Shown: piece by piece, positions 45,930 to 54,973 of the stretch
Numbering within the stretch: position 1 is the first letter of the stretch
Layout of the letters: each line of letters begins with the position of its first letter
Assembly (NCBI GenBank): GCA_023957125.1
Contig: JAMLHL010000019.1
Location: 1-64,000 of the forward strand
DNA from: Chitinophagaceae bacterium
Lineage (GTDB): Bacteria > Bacteroidota > Bacteroidia > Chitinophagales > Chitinophagaceae
Direction: 5' to 3'
Length of the DNA: 64,000 nt
Notes under the pieces: model-generated
Told to the model about the DNA's origin: nothing
What the model saw: only the letters and a program-made list of their open reading frames with translations
Database searches by the model: none
Made by a program: the position numbers and the translations under genes

Positions 45930-48809
45930 TTAATATTTAATATTCATATTCACCGTTTGTTCGTTGCCGTTATAGGATATGGCGGTATCGGACTGTGCAG
46001 AAAAAACCATCCCGGTTTCCCTGTCCCTGGTTATCCATATTATCCTGAAAATTTTGTTCTTTGAAAACCCGGGGAAATCTCCGTTGGATTTTCCTATGGT
46101 AAGCGTCCGGCTGGTTTCTTTGTAAGTAACCGGGATCGTAGAGAAGGCGCCTTTTTCATAATTATAATTCACGCCCTCGTCTTCATATAAATCAAAACCG
46201 GCATCTTTCCCGGTGTAAACATACAGGGTGATCTTGTCCGTATCGGACTGGTTGGTGTGTTGAATATCGGCGCCTACCGGAACAATAGAGCCTTCTTTTA
46301 CAAACAGGGGTATCCTTTCATAAGGCGCAACGGCTGTGATGGATTGTCCCCCTTCGAAATATTTCCCGGTGTACAAATCGTACCAGCCCTGGCCGGCAGG
46401 CAGGTAAACCTGCCGTTCGGTGGCGTGCCGTTTATATACCGGGTTCACCAGCAGGGAAGGACCAAACATATACTGATCACCAATATTTTTTACACCGGGG
46501 TCGGAGGCAAAATCCATGATCAGTCCCCGCATCAATGTATAGTTGTGGTGATAGGTGTTGCCTGCTAAGGAATAGATATAAGGCATCAGGCGATACCGGA
46601 GCTGATTATAATACAGCATGCTTTTATACGCGGGATGATTCTCGGGCGCAATATTGTATATCTCCCGGTAAGGGTATTGTCCGTGCGATCTGAAGAGGGG
46701 ACAGAAAGCGCCAAACTGGTACCATCTGGTGTTCAGCTCCCTCCATTCTTCAAGGGCTTCGCCCCGGGGATCGGGTTTATCATATTTATCTTCCACAAAA
46801 AAACCGCCTATATCGGTGGTCCAGTAGGGCAGTCCGGACAGCGAGAAATTAATGCCGGCGGGAATTTGTCTTTCTAATTCATCGAATCTTGCGGCTATGT
46901 CGCCACTCCAGGTAGCCGCTCCATAACGCTGCATCCCCGCGTAAGCCGAGCGGGTGAGTATAAAAACCCGCTGATCCGGATGAACGCGGCGCTGCCCCTC
47001 ATACACTGCTTTTGCACTTTGTAAAGCATATCCGTTGAAATACTGAACCGCCGGCCCCAGCGCCGTAGGATCCATCAATGCCTTCCGTTTTTCGATGGTG
47101 GCGTTGGATAAGATATCCGGCTCCGTAGCGTCTAACCACCACGCATCCACGCCCTTGCTGAACAATTTGGTGTCCAGCAAATTCCAGAATTCTTTCCGGG
47201 CACCGGCATTGAAAGCATCATAAAAGGTAGATACATATCCTTTGCCGATCCAGTCGCGGGTGCCGTCTTTGATATTTTGTTGGTATAACCAATTGTTCTT
47301 ATCAAATAACTTATACGCGTCAATGCCCTCATAAAATTTGGGCCATACGGAGATCATAAAATGGGCATTATTTTCATGCAGTTTCCTGATCATTCCTTCC
47401 GGATCGGGAAACCGGGTGGAATCAAATTCCTGGCTTCCCCAGGCGTCCTCTTTCCAGTAGCTCCAATCCAGCACTATGTTATCCAGCCCAATCTTTCTTT
47501 TTCTGAATTCAGCCACCGTATTTTCAATCTCCGCCTGTGTTTTATAGCGTTCCCTGCTCTGCCAGAAACCTAAGGCCCATCTGGGTACTATCGGCGCCTT
47601 GCCGGTTAATTGGCGGTAACCGCCGATAATATCATCCACCGTTTCGCCGTACACAAAATAGTAGTCTAATTCTTCGGCTGCTTCTGAGGTAATTTTCATT
47701 TCGTTGTCGGCTCCCGGATTTGGTCCCAGCCATTTGAGCGACACAAAAGCCTGCGTGGATTCCGGTATCCATTCTATTTTAACAGGGTACTTCCTGTCCT
47801 TTTCCAGGTAAGCCGTAAAAAATGAAGGGGCCGGATTCCATCCTTCCCGCCACTTGTCCAACAGCAGCTTTCCGTCCAGCCAATACCGGATATACCCCGA
47901 AGCCGTGAGATAAAATTTATGTTCGCCACTACCGGACGAGCCAATGAAGCCCTCCCAGGTTATCTTTCCGTCATCCATTGCAAAGCCCGAAGGCATATTT
48001 TTTAAGGAAGGCAGAAAAGCGTAGTCAATTTTGTCTTCCTGCCGCCGGAGGAAGACTTTATTGCTGTCTGTCCGGCTGGCATAGGTGGCGGTTAATCCTT
48101 TTGCAATGCCGTCTGCACCGGTAAGCCCTAATGACGACAGTTCTTCTTTCTTACGGCTATCCCCAAACGAAGTGATGGAATAATTGTCCCAAAGCAACCC
48201 ATATTTGCGGGAAGAGACAAGAAAGGGTACGGCAACTATAGAATTGTATTGGGTCAGATCAACATCTTTGTTTTTATAATTAAAAATACCGGTTTGAGGT
48301 TGCCCTAAACCATAAAAGGCTTCATCTGCCGGCGATTCAAACACCTGGCTCACCTTGTAAAGCTGTTTTTTATCCGCTTCAACAGGGGTAATGGTTTTAC
48401 CGCCGCCCGCTTTTTCCTGCAGTATAGTAGTACCCGTGCTGTCTCTGAACACCACTTCCCCGGTAAGCAGGGACACCGTAGCAGACAAGCTGCTTGTTTT
48501 CAAAACCGCTTCCGTGGGAGTATGTTCCTCTGTCCAATCCACCCGCGGGCCGTTTTGATCAGCCCGCATTAAACTTTTTTTGCCAGGGAAATGATCGCCC
48601 GCAATCGCGGTAACCCGGATGATGTCAGGGGTAACGGCTATTAATCTCACCGAGGCGGCGCCATCCGGTACGGGCTGCCGGAGCCTCACAATAAACCCGT
48701 CCTCCAAACTGATGATCTCCCTACCGGCATTGCAGGCCAGGAGAAGAGATGAAATACATACAACAGCGAGGTACGCTTTCTTACTGATGTACAACCACAT
48801 GGACCACAT
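45930..48809 (-). CDS. GH31 alpha-xylosidase-like enzyme with PA14 insert
   Basis: A roughly 959-residue lipoprotein (lipobox LLLACNAG). It has an N-terminal beta domain, a PA14 insert (about residues 265-365, with YIRYWLDGKLLLDKW) and a GH31 barrel. The nucleophile is in WWLDATEPD (about 556-564), a form typical of alpha-xylosidases rather than alpha-glucosidases. The acid/base follows in ATWSGDI. PA14-containing GH31 alpha-xylosidases are known from xyloglucan utilization loci. ATG 48809 is used because the signal peptide begins there; the frame is open to 48851. It is the first gene of the minus-strand operon. Confidence 0.88.
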   Translation of the reverse strand: MWSMWLYISKKAYLAVVCISSLLLACNAGREIISLEDGFIVRLRQPVPDGAASVRLIAVTPDIIRVTAIAGDHFPGKKSLMRADQNGPRVDWTEEHTPTEAVLKTSSLSATVSLLTGEVVFRDSTGTTILQEKAGGGKTITPVEADKKQLYKVSQVFESPADEAFYGLGQPQTGIFNYKNKDVDLTQYNSIVAVPFLVSSRKYGLLWDNYSITSFGDSRKKEELSSLGLTGADGIAKGLTATYASRTDSNKVFLRRQEDKIDYAFLPSLKNMPSGFAMDDGKITWEGFIGSSGSGEHKFYLTASGYIRYWLDGKLLLDKWREGWNPAPSFFTAYLEKDRKYPVKIEWIPESTQAFVSLKWLGPNPGADNEMKITSEAAEELDYYFVYGETVDDIIGGYRQLTGKAPIVPRWALGFWQSRERYKTQAEIENTVAEFRKRKIGLDNIVLDWSYWKEDAWGSQEFDSTRFPDPEGMIRKLHENNAHFMISVWPKFYEGIDAYKLFDKNNWLYQQNIKDGTRDWIGKGYVSTFYDAFNAGARKEFWNLLDTKLFSKGVDAWWLDATEPDILSNATIEKRKALMDPTALGPAVQYFNGYALQSAKAVYEGQRRVHPDQRVFILTRSAYAGMQRYGAATWSGDIAARFDELERQIPAGINFSLSGLPYWTTDIGGFFVEDKYDKPDPRGEALEEWRELNTRWYQFGAFCPLFRSHGQYPYREIYNIAPENHPAYKSMLYYNQLRYRLMPYIYSLAGNTYHHNYTLMRGLIMDFASDPGVKNIGDQYMFGPSLLVNPVYKRHATERQVYLPAGQGWYDLYTGKYFEGGQSITAVAPYERIPLFVKEGSIVPVGADIQHTNQSDTDKITLYVYTGKDAGFDLYEDEGVNYNYEKGAFSTIPVTYKETSRTLTIGKSNGDFPGFSKNKIFRIIWITRDRETGMVFSAQSDTAISYNGNEQTVNMNIKY

Positions 48810-48908
48810 TCGTTTCAATTCGTGTAATTTTCGTTTCAAAACTAATGGCAATCTGTAAAAACGAGGGTAGTCAAATGTTTAAAACAGGGCGGCGAAATGT
48901 TATCTCCG

Positions 48909-48958
48909 GGGGTATTATTTGTTTATTTGAGGGGTATTAAATGTTAACGGGGGTATTA
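48909..48958 (+). promoter_or_regulatory. Three GGGGTATTA direct repeats between the divergent units
   Basis: GGGGTATTA occurs at 48909-48917, 48931-48939 and 48950-48958, with start-to-start distances of 22 and 19 bases. The first and third are preceded by AAATGTTA, giving longer composite units. The array lies between the divergent GH31 operon and the hybrid regulator gene. Direct repeats at about two helical turns fit binding by the AraC-type domain of that regulator. Confidence 0.65.
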
Positions 48959-49028
48959 CCAGGTGATTTCAGCCGCCGTCCGGATTATTTTGAGAGAACC
49001 GTTTAAAGTATTTTTTTTATTATTGGGT

Positions 49029-52000
49029 ATGGTTAAAAAAACCGTTTATATTTTTGCTTTCCTGTTTTTTTGCCACGCAAATACCTATTCGCAAAAAAAC
49101 GGATACCAGTTTATGCACCTGGATGTGCGACAGGGTTTATCGCATAACCAGGTGAATACGGTTTTTAAGGATGAGAAAGGATTCATCTGGTTTGGCACCT
49201 TATCAGGTCTGAACCGGTTCGACGGCTATGATTTTAAAATATTCAGGAATGACCTCTACGACAGCACCACTTTGAGCGATAATTATATTGCCGGCATCTA
49301 CGAATTGCCGGATCGTAAACTGTGGATCGTAACCCGGAACGGCAATAATATCTATGACCCCGTAACGGAGTCTTTTTCAAGGAATGACCAACGCTACCTG
49401 GCTTCCCTTTCGCTGCCCACCGGTAATGTGACATTTATTTCAAAAGATAAAAAAGGAAACTTCTGGTTTGTTTACCAGGGACTTACGGGTTTATATAAAT
49501 ATTCGCACGAAACAGGGAGGGCAGAAAAAATTTCAGTTTCACAGGATAATATTCCGGGAATACCACCGGCCGATATCTCTATGCTTACCCACGACCGGGA
49601 TAACAATACCTGGATCATGTATCGCAACGGCTTTATTGAAAAACTGGATTTCGACACCGGGAAGACCGGGTTCAGCACCGGGGCGCTTCAAAAAAGAAAC
49701 GGCGGCAGGAATGAAAACTATTTTTTGTTTCTTGACGATGATAATGAGTTGTGGATCACCGTGCCGCTTTCCGTAACACAGGGAGGCGTTTATTACTATA
49801 CACCGGAAACGGGCATGCTGAACTATTTTTCCAAAGAAACGGGAAGAACCAGGCTCAATTCCAACATCATCGCCGGCATCATCCAAAGCGCCGATGGGAA
49901 AATATGGATCGGTACCGATCACGGAGGCATTAACATCCTGGATAAAAAAACAATGCAGGTGCAATACCTGCTGAACGATGCAGAAGACCATACCAGCATT
50001 TCCCAAAACAGCGTTTGGTGTGTGTATAAAGACGATAAAGATGTGATCTGGGTAGGTACTTTTAAACAAGGCATTAATTATTACAGCAGCCAATTGGCCC
50101 TCTTCAGCCTGTACAAACACAAAATGTCTGACCTGAACAGCCTGCCTTTTGAAGACATCAATAAGTTCGTAGAAGATAAAAACGGGAACCTGTGGATCGG
50201 CACCAATGGAGGAGGACTATTGTATTTTGACCGAAGCCGGGAAAAATTTACCCGCTTCCGGCATAATCCATCCGACCCCAACAGCATCAGCAGCGATGTG
50301 GTGGTGAGTTTATGCATGGATCATGAAAACAAATTATGGATCGGCACTTATTTTGGCGGATTGAATTGCTATGACGGTAAAAGATTCCGGCATTACAGGC
50401 ATAACGTGGCAGATACCGGCAGCATCTCCGACGACAGCGTTTGGGAAATCTTTGAAGATTCGGATCACCGGCTCTGGATCGGCACTTTAACCAGCGGGTT
50501 AAATCTTTTTGACCGCGCAACACAAACCTTCCGGCATTTTGACGTGGAAAACGGCATGCTTCATTCAAATTATATCACTTCCATCATTGAAGACCAACAA
50601 AAAAATCTTTGGCTGGCTACCTCTAATGGAGTTGATGTACTGCATCAGAATCTGGAAACCACACTTTCCTATAGCCACGATGATAAAGACCCCGCTTCCC
50701 TGAGCAATAACAATGTGATGTCTCTTTTACAGGACGGACGGGGAAGAATCTGGGTGGGTACCCGGGAAGGACTCAACCTGTTTGATGCGGAAAAGAAAAC
50801 CTTTACGGTGTTCAGAAAAGAAGACGGCTTACCCGATAATACCATCCTCACCCTTTTAGAAGACGAAGCGCATAATTTATGGATGGGCACGCCGAACGGT
50901 TTGAGTAACGGCATTGTAAGCGCCGGCGACAAGAGAGAGATCAGGGTCCGGTTTGTCAATTACGACGAATCTAACGGCTTGCAGGGCAGAGAGTTTAACG
51001 ACAAGGCGGCGCATAAACTGCACACCGGGGAATTAGCGTTCGGAGGCCCCTATGGTTTCAACATCTTTTTTCCCGACAGGTTTTCCTCCGGGAGAGAATT
51101 TCCTAAGATCGTGCTGACCGGGCTGCAGGTTTTCAATCAGACCGTAAAACCTTTGAAAAAAATTAATGGTTATCAGATATTACCGGAGGCTATTTCGGAA
51201 ACCGGGGAAATAACACTGAAATACAATCACAATGTTTTCTCTCTTTCCTTTGCCGCTCTCGGTGCGGGTATGTCCACCAAAAATAAATTCAGGTACATGC
51301 TTGAAGGCTTTAATAAAGAATGGCTGACCACAGACGGCAGCCGGCGTACCATCACCTACACCAACCTGGATCCGGGGCACTATACGTTAAGGATCCGATC
51401 CGATAGCGATGACCCTTCGGCAATGACCAACGCCGCCACTTTAGGCATCCGTATCTTACCTCCTTTCTGGCGTACCATACCGGCTTTCGCGCTTTATATC
51501 CTTGCCTTGACAGGTATCCTGTTCCTGGCACGAAGGTTTATTATTCAACGGGCTCATATCCGTTTCCAAATGGAGCAACAACAAAAAGAAGCCAACCGCA
51601 TCCATGAATTGGATATGATGAAGCTGAAGTTTTTCACCAATGTCAGTCATGAGTTCAGAACGCCGATCTCCCTCATTCTCTCTCCTGTAGAAAAACTGCT
51701 CAAAGAATCCGATGACCGGGGACAGAAAAAACAATACCAGCTGATCTACCGGAATGCCAAAAGATTATTGGCATTGGTAAACCAGTTACTTGATTTTCGT
51801 AAACTGGAGATGAAAGAACTGCGGCTGCAGCTATCTATGGGCAATATTGTTAGTTTTTTGAAAGATATTACCCTCTCCTTTACCGACCTGGCGGAAAGAA
51901 AAAACATCATCTTCAGTTTTTCATCTTCGGTTGAAGCGCTGGATATGCGTTTTGACGCGGATAAAGTAGAACGCATTTTGTTTAACCTCTTATCTAATGC

Positions 52001-53177
52001 TTTCAAATTCACCCGCGAAAACGGGAAGATCGGGGTGCAGGTGCGTCTTGCAGAAGAGAATCCGGAAAACAAGATGCTTGAAATAAGGGTGAGCGATACC
52101 GGTATCGGTATCCCGGGGGAAACCAAAGAGAAAATATTCGAGCGGTATTTTCAACATGAGGTACCGGGTAATATGTTGAACCGGGGCAGCGGCATAGGAC
52201 TGGCTATTTCAAAAGAATTTGCCCGTTTGCACGGCGGCGATATCAGGGTTGACAGCATGATAGGCGAGGGCACGACCTTTACGGTGCAGCTTCCTTTAAC
52301 GGCGCCTTTTACCAGCGTCTCTCAAAAAACCGGGACGGAGGCGGAGGTTACGCCGCTGATGTTGGCTGCCCCGGGGGAAACCGCGTCTCAGTCCGCCCAC
52401 AGAAAAAGCATACTGGTTGTGGAAGATAATGATGATATCCGCTTTTATATCCAGGACAATCTCCGGAATAATTATACCGTCTTTCAGGCGGTCAATGGAA
52501 CGGAGGGCTGGAAGATGGCGCAGGAACTGCAACCCGACCTGATCGTAAGCGATGTGATGATGCCCGAAATGGACGGTATAGCGTTGTTACACAAAATAAA
52601 AACCAATACTGCTACTTCACATATACCGGTAATATTGCTGACCGCCCTGGTAACGGACGAGCAAAAGCTGGAAGGATTAGATGCCGGAGCCGTGGATTAT
52701 ATCACGAAGCCCTTCAGTTTTGAGATGCTGCAATCCCGGATCAGGGCCCTGTTATCGCAACAGGAATCCATGCGGCGCCTGTTTCAAAAACAAATTGAGA
52801 TCAATCCCAAAGAGATCAGCGCTACGCCAGTGGATGAAAAATTTATCAGCGAGGCGGTTGAAATCGTTGAAAAGAATATATCGGAAGCTGAGTTTTCTGT
52901 TGAAGATCTGAGCAAAGCCCTGTTCATGAGCCGGGTGGCGCTCTATAAAAAACTACTTGCCCTCACCGGTAAATCGCCCCTGGATTTCATTCGCGTGATC
53001 CGGATGAAACGGGCTGCACAGTTAATGGAAAAAACCCGGATGGCGGTGTCAGAAATTGCATACGAAGTGGGATTTAACAATCCCAAATATTTCACCAAAC
53101 AATTCAAAAAGGAGTACGATTTGCTTCCTTCCGAATATATTGCAAAAAACCGAAACAGAAACCTATCTGAAATCTGA
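49029..53177 (+). CDS. Hybrid two-component system regulator (HTCS)
   Basis: A 1382-residue one-protein sensor and transcription factor. A signal peptide is followed by periplasmic beta-propeller repeats (WFGTLSGLNRFDG, WIGTNGGGLLYFD and others, about 20-715), a Y_Y_Y domain (about 725-810) and a membrane helix (about 815-835). The kinase core follows, with phospho-acceptor His in NVSHEFRTP (about 872) and an ATP-binding domain. A receiver domain has its Asp in IVSDVMMPEMDG (about 1174), and a C-terminal AraC-type HTH ends at FTKQFKKEY. It senses a glycan breakdown product and should activate the divergent locus. ATG 49029 starts a proper signal peptide. Confidence 0.93.
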   Translation: MVKKTVYIFAFLFFCHANTYSQKNGYQFMHLDVRQGLSHNQVNTVFKDEKGFIWFGTLSGLNRFDGYDFKIFRNDLYDSTTLSDNYIAGIYELPDRKLWIVTRNGNNIYDPVTESFSRNDQRYLASLSLPTGNVTFISKDKKGNFWFVYQGLTGLYKYSHETGRAEKISVSQDNIPGIPPADISMLTHDRDNNTWIMYRNGFIEKLDFDTGKTGFSTGALQKRNGGRNENYFLFLDDDNELWITVPLSVTQGGVYYYTPETGMLNYFSKETGRTRLNSNIIAGIIQSADGKIWIGTDHGGINILDKKTMQVQYLLNDAEDHTSISQNSVWCVYKDDKDVIWVGTFKQGINYYSSQLALFSLYKHKMSDLNSLPFEDINKFVEDKNGNLWIGTNGGGLLYFDRSREKFTRFRHNPSDPNSISSDVVVSLCMDHENKLWIGTYFGGLNCYDGKRFRHYRHNVADTGSISDDSVWEIFEDSDHRLWIGTLTSGLNLFDRATQTFRHFDVENGMLHSNYITSIIEDQQKNLWLATSNGVDVLHQNLETTLSYSHDDKDPASLSNNNVMSLLQDGRGRIWVGTREGLNLFDAEKKTFTVFRKEDGLPDNTILTLLEDEAHNLWMGTPNGLSNGIVSAGDKREIRVRFVNYDESNGLQGREFNDKAAHKLHTGELAFGGPYGFNIFFPDRFSSGREFPKIVLTGLQVFNQTVKPLKKINGYQILPEAISETGEITLKYNHNVFSLSFAALGAGMSTKNKFRYMLEGFNKEWLTTDGSRRTITYTNLDPGHYTLRIRSDSDDPSAMTNAATLGIRILPPFWRTIPAFALYILALTGILFLARRFIIQRAHIRFQMEQQQKEANRIHELDMMKLKFFTNVSHEFRTPISLILSPVEKLLKESDDRGQKKQYQLIYRNAKRLLALVNQLLDFRKLEMKELRLQLSMGNIVSFLKDITLSFTDLAERKNIIFSFSSSVEALDMRFDADKVERILFNLLSNAFKFTRENGKIGVQVRLAEENPENKMLEIRVSDTGIGIPGETKEKIFERYFQHEVPGNMLNRGSGIGLAISKEFARLHGGDIRVDSMIGEGTTFTVQLPLTAPFTSVSQKTGTEAEVTPLMLAAPGETASQSAHRKSILVVEDNDDIRFYIQDNLRNNYTVFQAVNGTEGWKMAQELQPDLIVSDVMMPEMDGIALLHKIKTNTATSHIPVILLTALVTDEQKLEGLDAGAVDYITKPFSFEMLQSRIRALLSQQESMRRLFQKQIEINPKEISATPVDEKFISEAVEIVEKNISEAEFSVEDLSKALFMSRVALYKKLLALTGKSPLDFIRVIRMKRAAQLMEKTRMAVSEIAYEVGFNNPKYFTKQFKKEYDLLPSEYIAKNRNRNLSEI

Positions 53178-53276
53178 TATTGAATCCACGTCCCGGAAAA
53201 AAATACCCGACGCCTGATAACCTAATCAAAACAGGATCAAACGCCGGGCAAAAAGTTTACATAAGACAAGCCTCCC

Positions 53277-54962
53277 CTACCAGGGTTTCCCCGTTGACTG
53301 GATCAGCCACATCCTGGAATAGGAATGATCGGCGCTTTGTCCCTGCGGAACATGCGAAGTGGGTTCGAGATCGCTTACCGCGCTTTCATAATTCACCATA
53401 TAACTTGGATCTAAATTAGGCGAAGGATACATGTACCGCAATGGGAGCTTGTCTCCGAATTGTGCCACCGGGCCGGTCTGCAGATCGGGGTAACCCGTTC
53501 GTCTCCAGTCAAACCAGGATTCTATTCCCAACCAGGAGGCGATCCATTTTTGTTCCATGATCCTTTCCAGTGGGTCCGGGGCGTCGTTTAGGTCCACATC
53601 GGGATTACTATAATACGTATCGAAATCAAAACCCGCTGCCGCTCCGATAATTCCAAATCTATCCATTGAACCCCTGATCCCATTCTTGTAATGCTGGTCG
53701 GCTGTTCCGCTAACGGTAAATTCTCCCTTTGTGGCCGCTTCCGCCAACAAAAATTCCACTTCACTATAGGTCATCAATTTGATGTTGACATAAGGATCCG
53801 TATTCAGACGATAGCGGTCATGCAGGTAAGAGATATAGGGATTCCGTTCAGGCGGATAGCTCTGGTTATCCGTTCCTTTATTATAGATAAGGGCATCCAC
53901 CGTTACCAAACCTACCGGAAGACCCACATACATAGAAGTATCCACCTGGTCGGCCGGAGCGGCAGGTTTAACGGTAACCGTATAAGCATCCCCGAAAATA
54001 TTCGTAACGGTTTCCGTTGTTGCTGAGCTGATATGCGTATCCCATTTAAATTGTACGGGGTTTGTCCAGCGCTGGAGCCTGGGATCCTTTAATACGGAAA
54101 GCTTTCGTACAATAGTTGCGGCAGGTTTCGTCAGGAAATTAGGATTGGGGCTGTTGAGTGGTCCGCTTATGGTTGAGTTTTCTCCGGTAGTGCCCAGAAA
54201 TTTCACCGTAGGCTCATCACCGATACCCGAAAGCGCGCCGGCAGCGGCGTTGTTAAATTCCTGAACAATATCTACCCCCAGCGCACTCATTTCCGACTTT
54301 TTATTATAAAGCCTCATGGAATAACGCAATAGCAAACCGTTTGCAAAACGTCTCCATTTAGCGCCGTCGCCTCCGAATATTACATCAGCATTGGCATCTA
54401 TGGCATCCCTCGACGGATCCAAAGAGCCCAGTAAGCTTGCGGCAGTTTTTAAATCCTCAATAACCCCTTTATATACCTCCGCCTGGCTATCATATTGAGG
54501 AAAAAACACGCCATCATCAGCACTCAATGATTCCGAATAAGGGATATCCCCGTATAAATCGCTCATCAGTCCAAACAGGAAAGACTTCATCACCAATGAA
54601 ATCCCTTCAAACAGTTTATTTCCATCGGTCTTCGCATTATCATTGATAATTTTCACATTACGCAGTATATCATAATATCCTGCCCAGGACTCATGTGCCC
54701 ATCCGTAAAAATTCACTTCGGTGGCTCCCTCATTAGTGCCTCTCTGGGTGTATTGCATCGCGCCTGCGATCTTGGAGTTTTCATTCCCCAATGCGTAATA
54801 CGACCTCGCGGTTTGGGTTAACACATAGGTAAGTATATAGTTTGAGGAAACCTTTTCGGCGCTATTGGGATTTTCATTTGCCTCATTAAATTTTTTACAG
54901 GAACCTGCAAAAAACAATAAAACACCTAAAAATAACAGGGTTGATATTCTATATTTTTTCAT
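53277..54962 (-). CDS. SusD-like lipoprotein, SusD/RagB type 2
   Basis: A 561-residue predicted lipoprotein (Cys in FFAGSCKKF) of the shorter-signature SusD-like group (PF12771). NPNSAEKVSSNYILTYVL at the start and FLLAEAATKGEF and IMEQKWIASWLGIESWFDWRR near the end are the family signatures. It pairs with the preceding SusC-like transporter, 11 bases upstream. The ligand is unknown. It converges with the hybrid regulator gene. Confidence 0.9.
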   Translation of the reverse strand: MKKYRISTLLFLGVLLFFAGSCKKFNEANENPNSAEKVSSNYILTYVLTQTARSYYALGNENSKIAGAMQYTQRGTNEGATEVNFYGWAHESWAGYYDILRNVKIINDNAKTDGNKLFEGISLVMKSFLFGLMSDLYGDIPYSESLSADDGVFFPQYDSQAEVYKGVIEDLKTAASLLGSLDPSRDAIDANADVIFGGDGAKWRRFANGLLLRYSMRLYNKKSEMSALGVDIVQEFNNAAAGALSGIGDEPTVKFLGTTGENSTISGPLNSPNPNFLTKPAATIVRKLSVLKDPRLQRWTNPVQFKWDTHISSATTETVTNIFGDAYTVTVKPAAPADQVDTSMYVGLPVGLVTVDALIYNKGTDNQSYPPERNPYISYLHDRYRLNTDPYVNIKLMTYSEVEFLLAEAATKGEFTVSGTADQHYKNGIRGSMDRFGIIGAAAGFDFDTYYSNPDVDLNDAPDPLERIMEQKWIASWLGIESWFDWRRTGYPDLQTGPVAQFGDKLPLRYMYPSPNLDPSYMVNYESAVSDLEPTSHVPQGQSADHSYSRMWLIQSTGKPW

Positions 54963-54973
54963 CGTTCGGTCGT

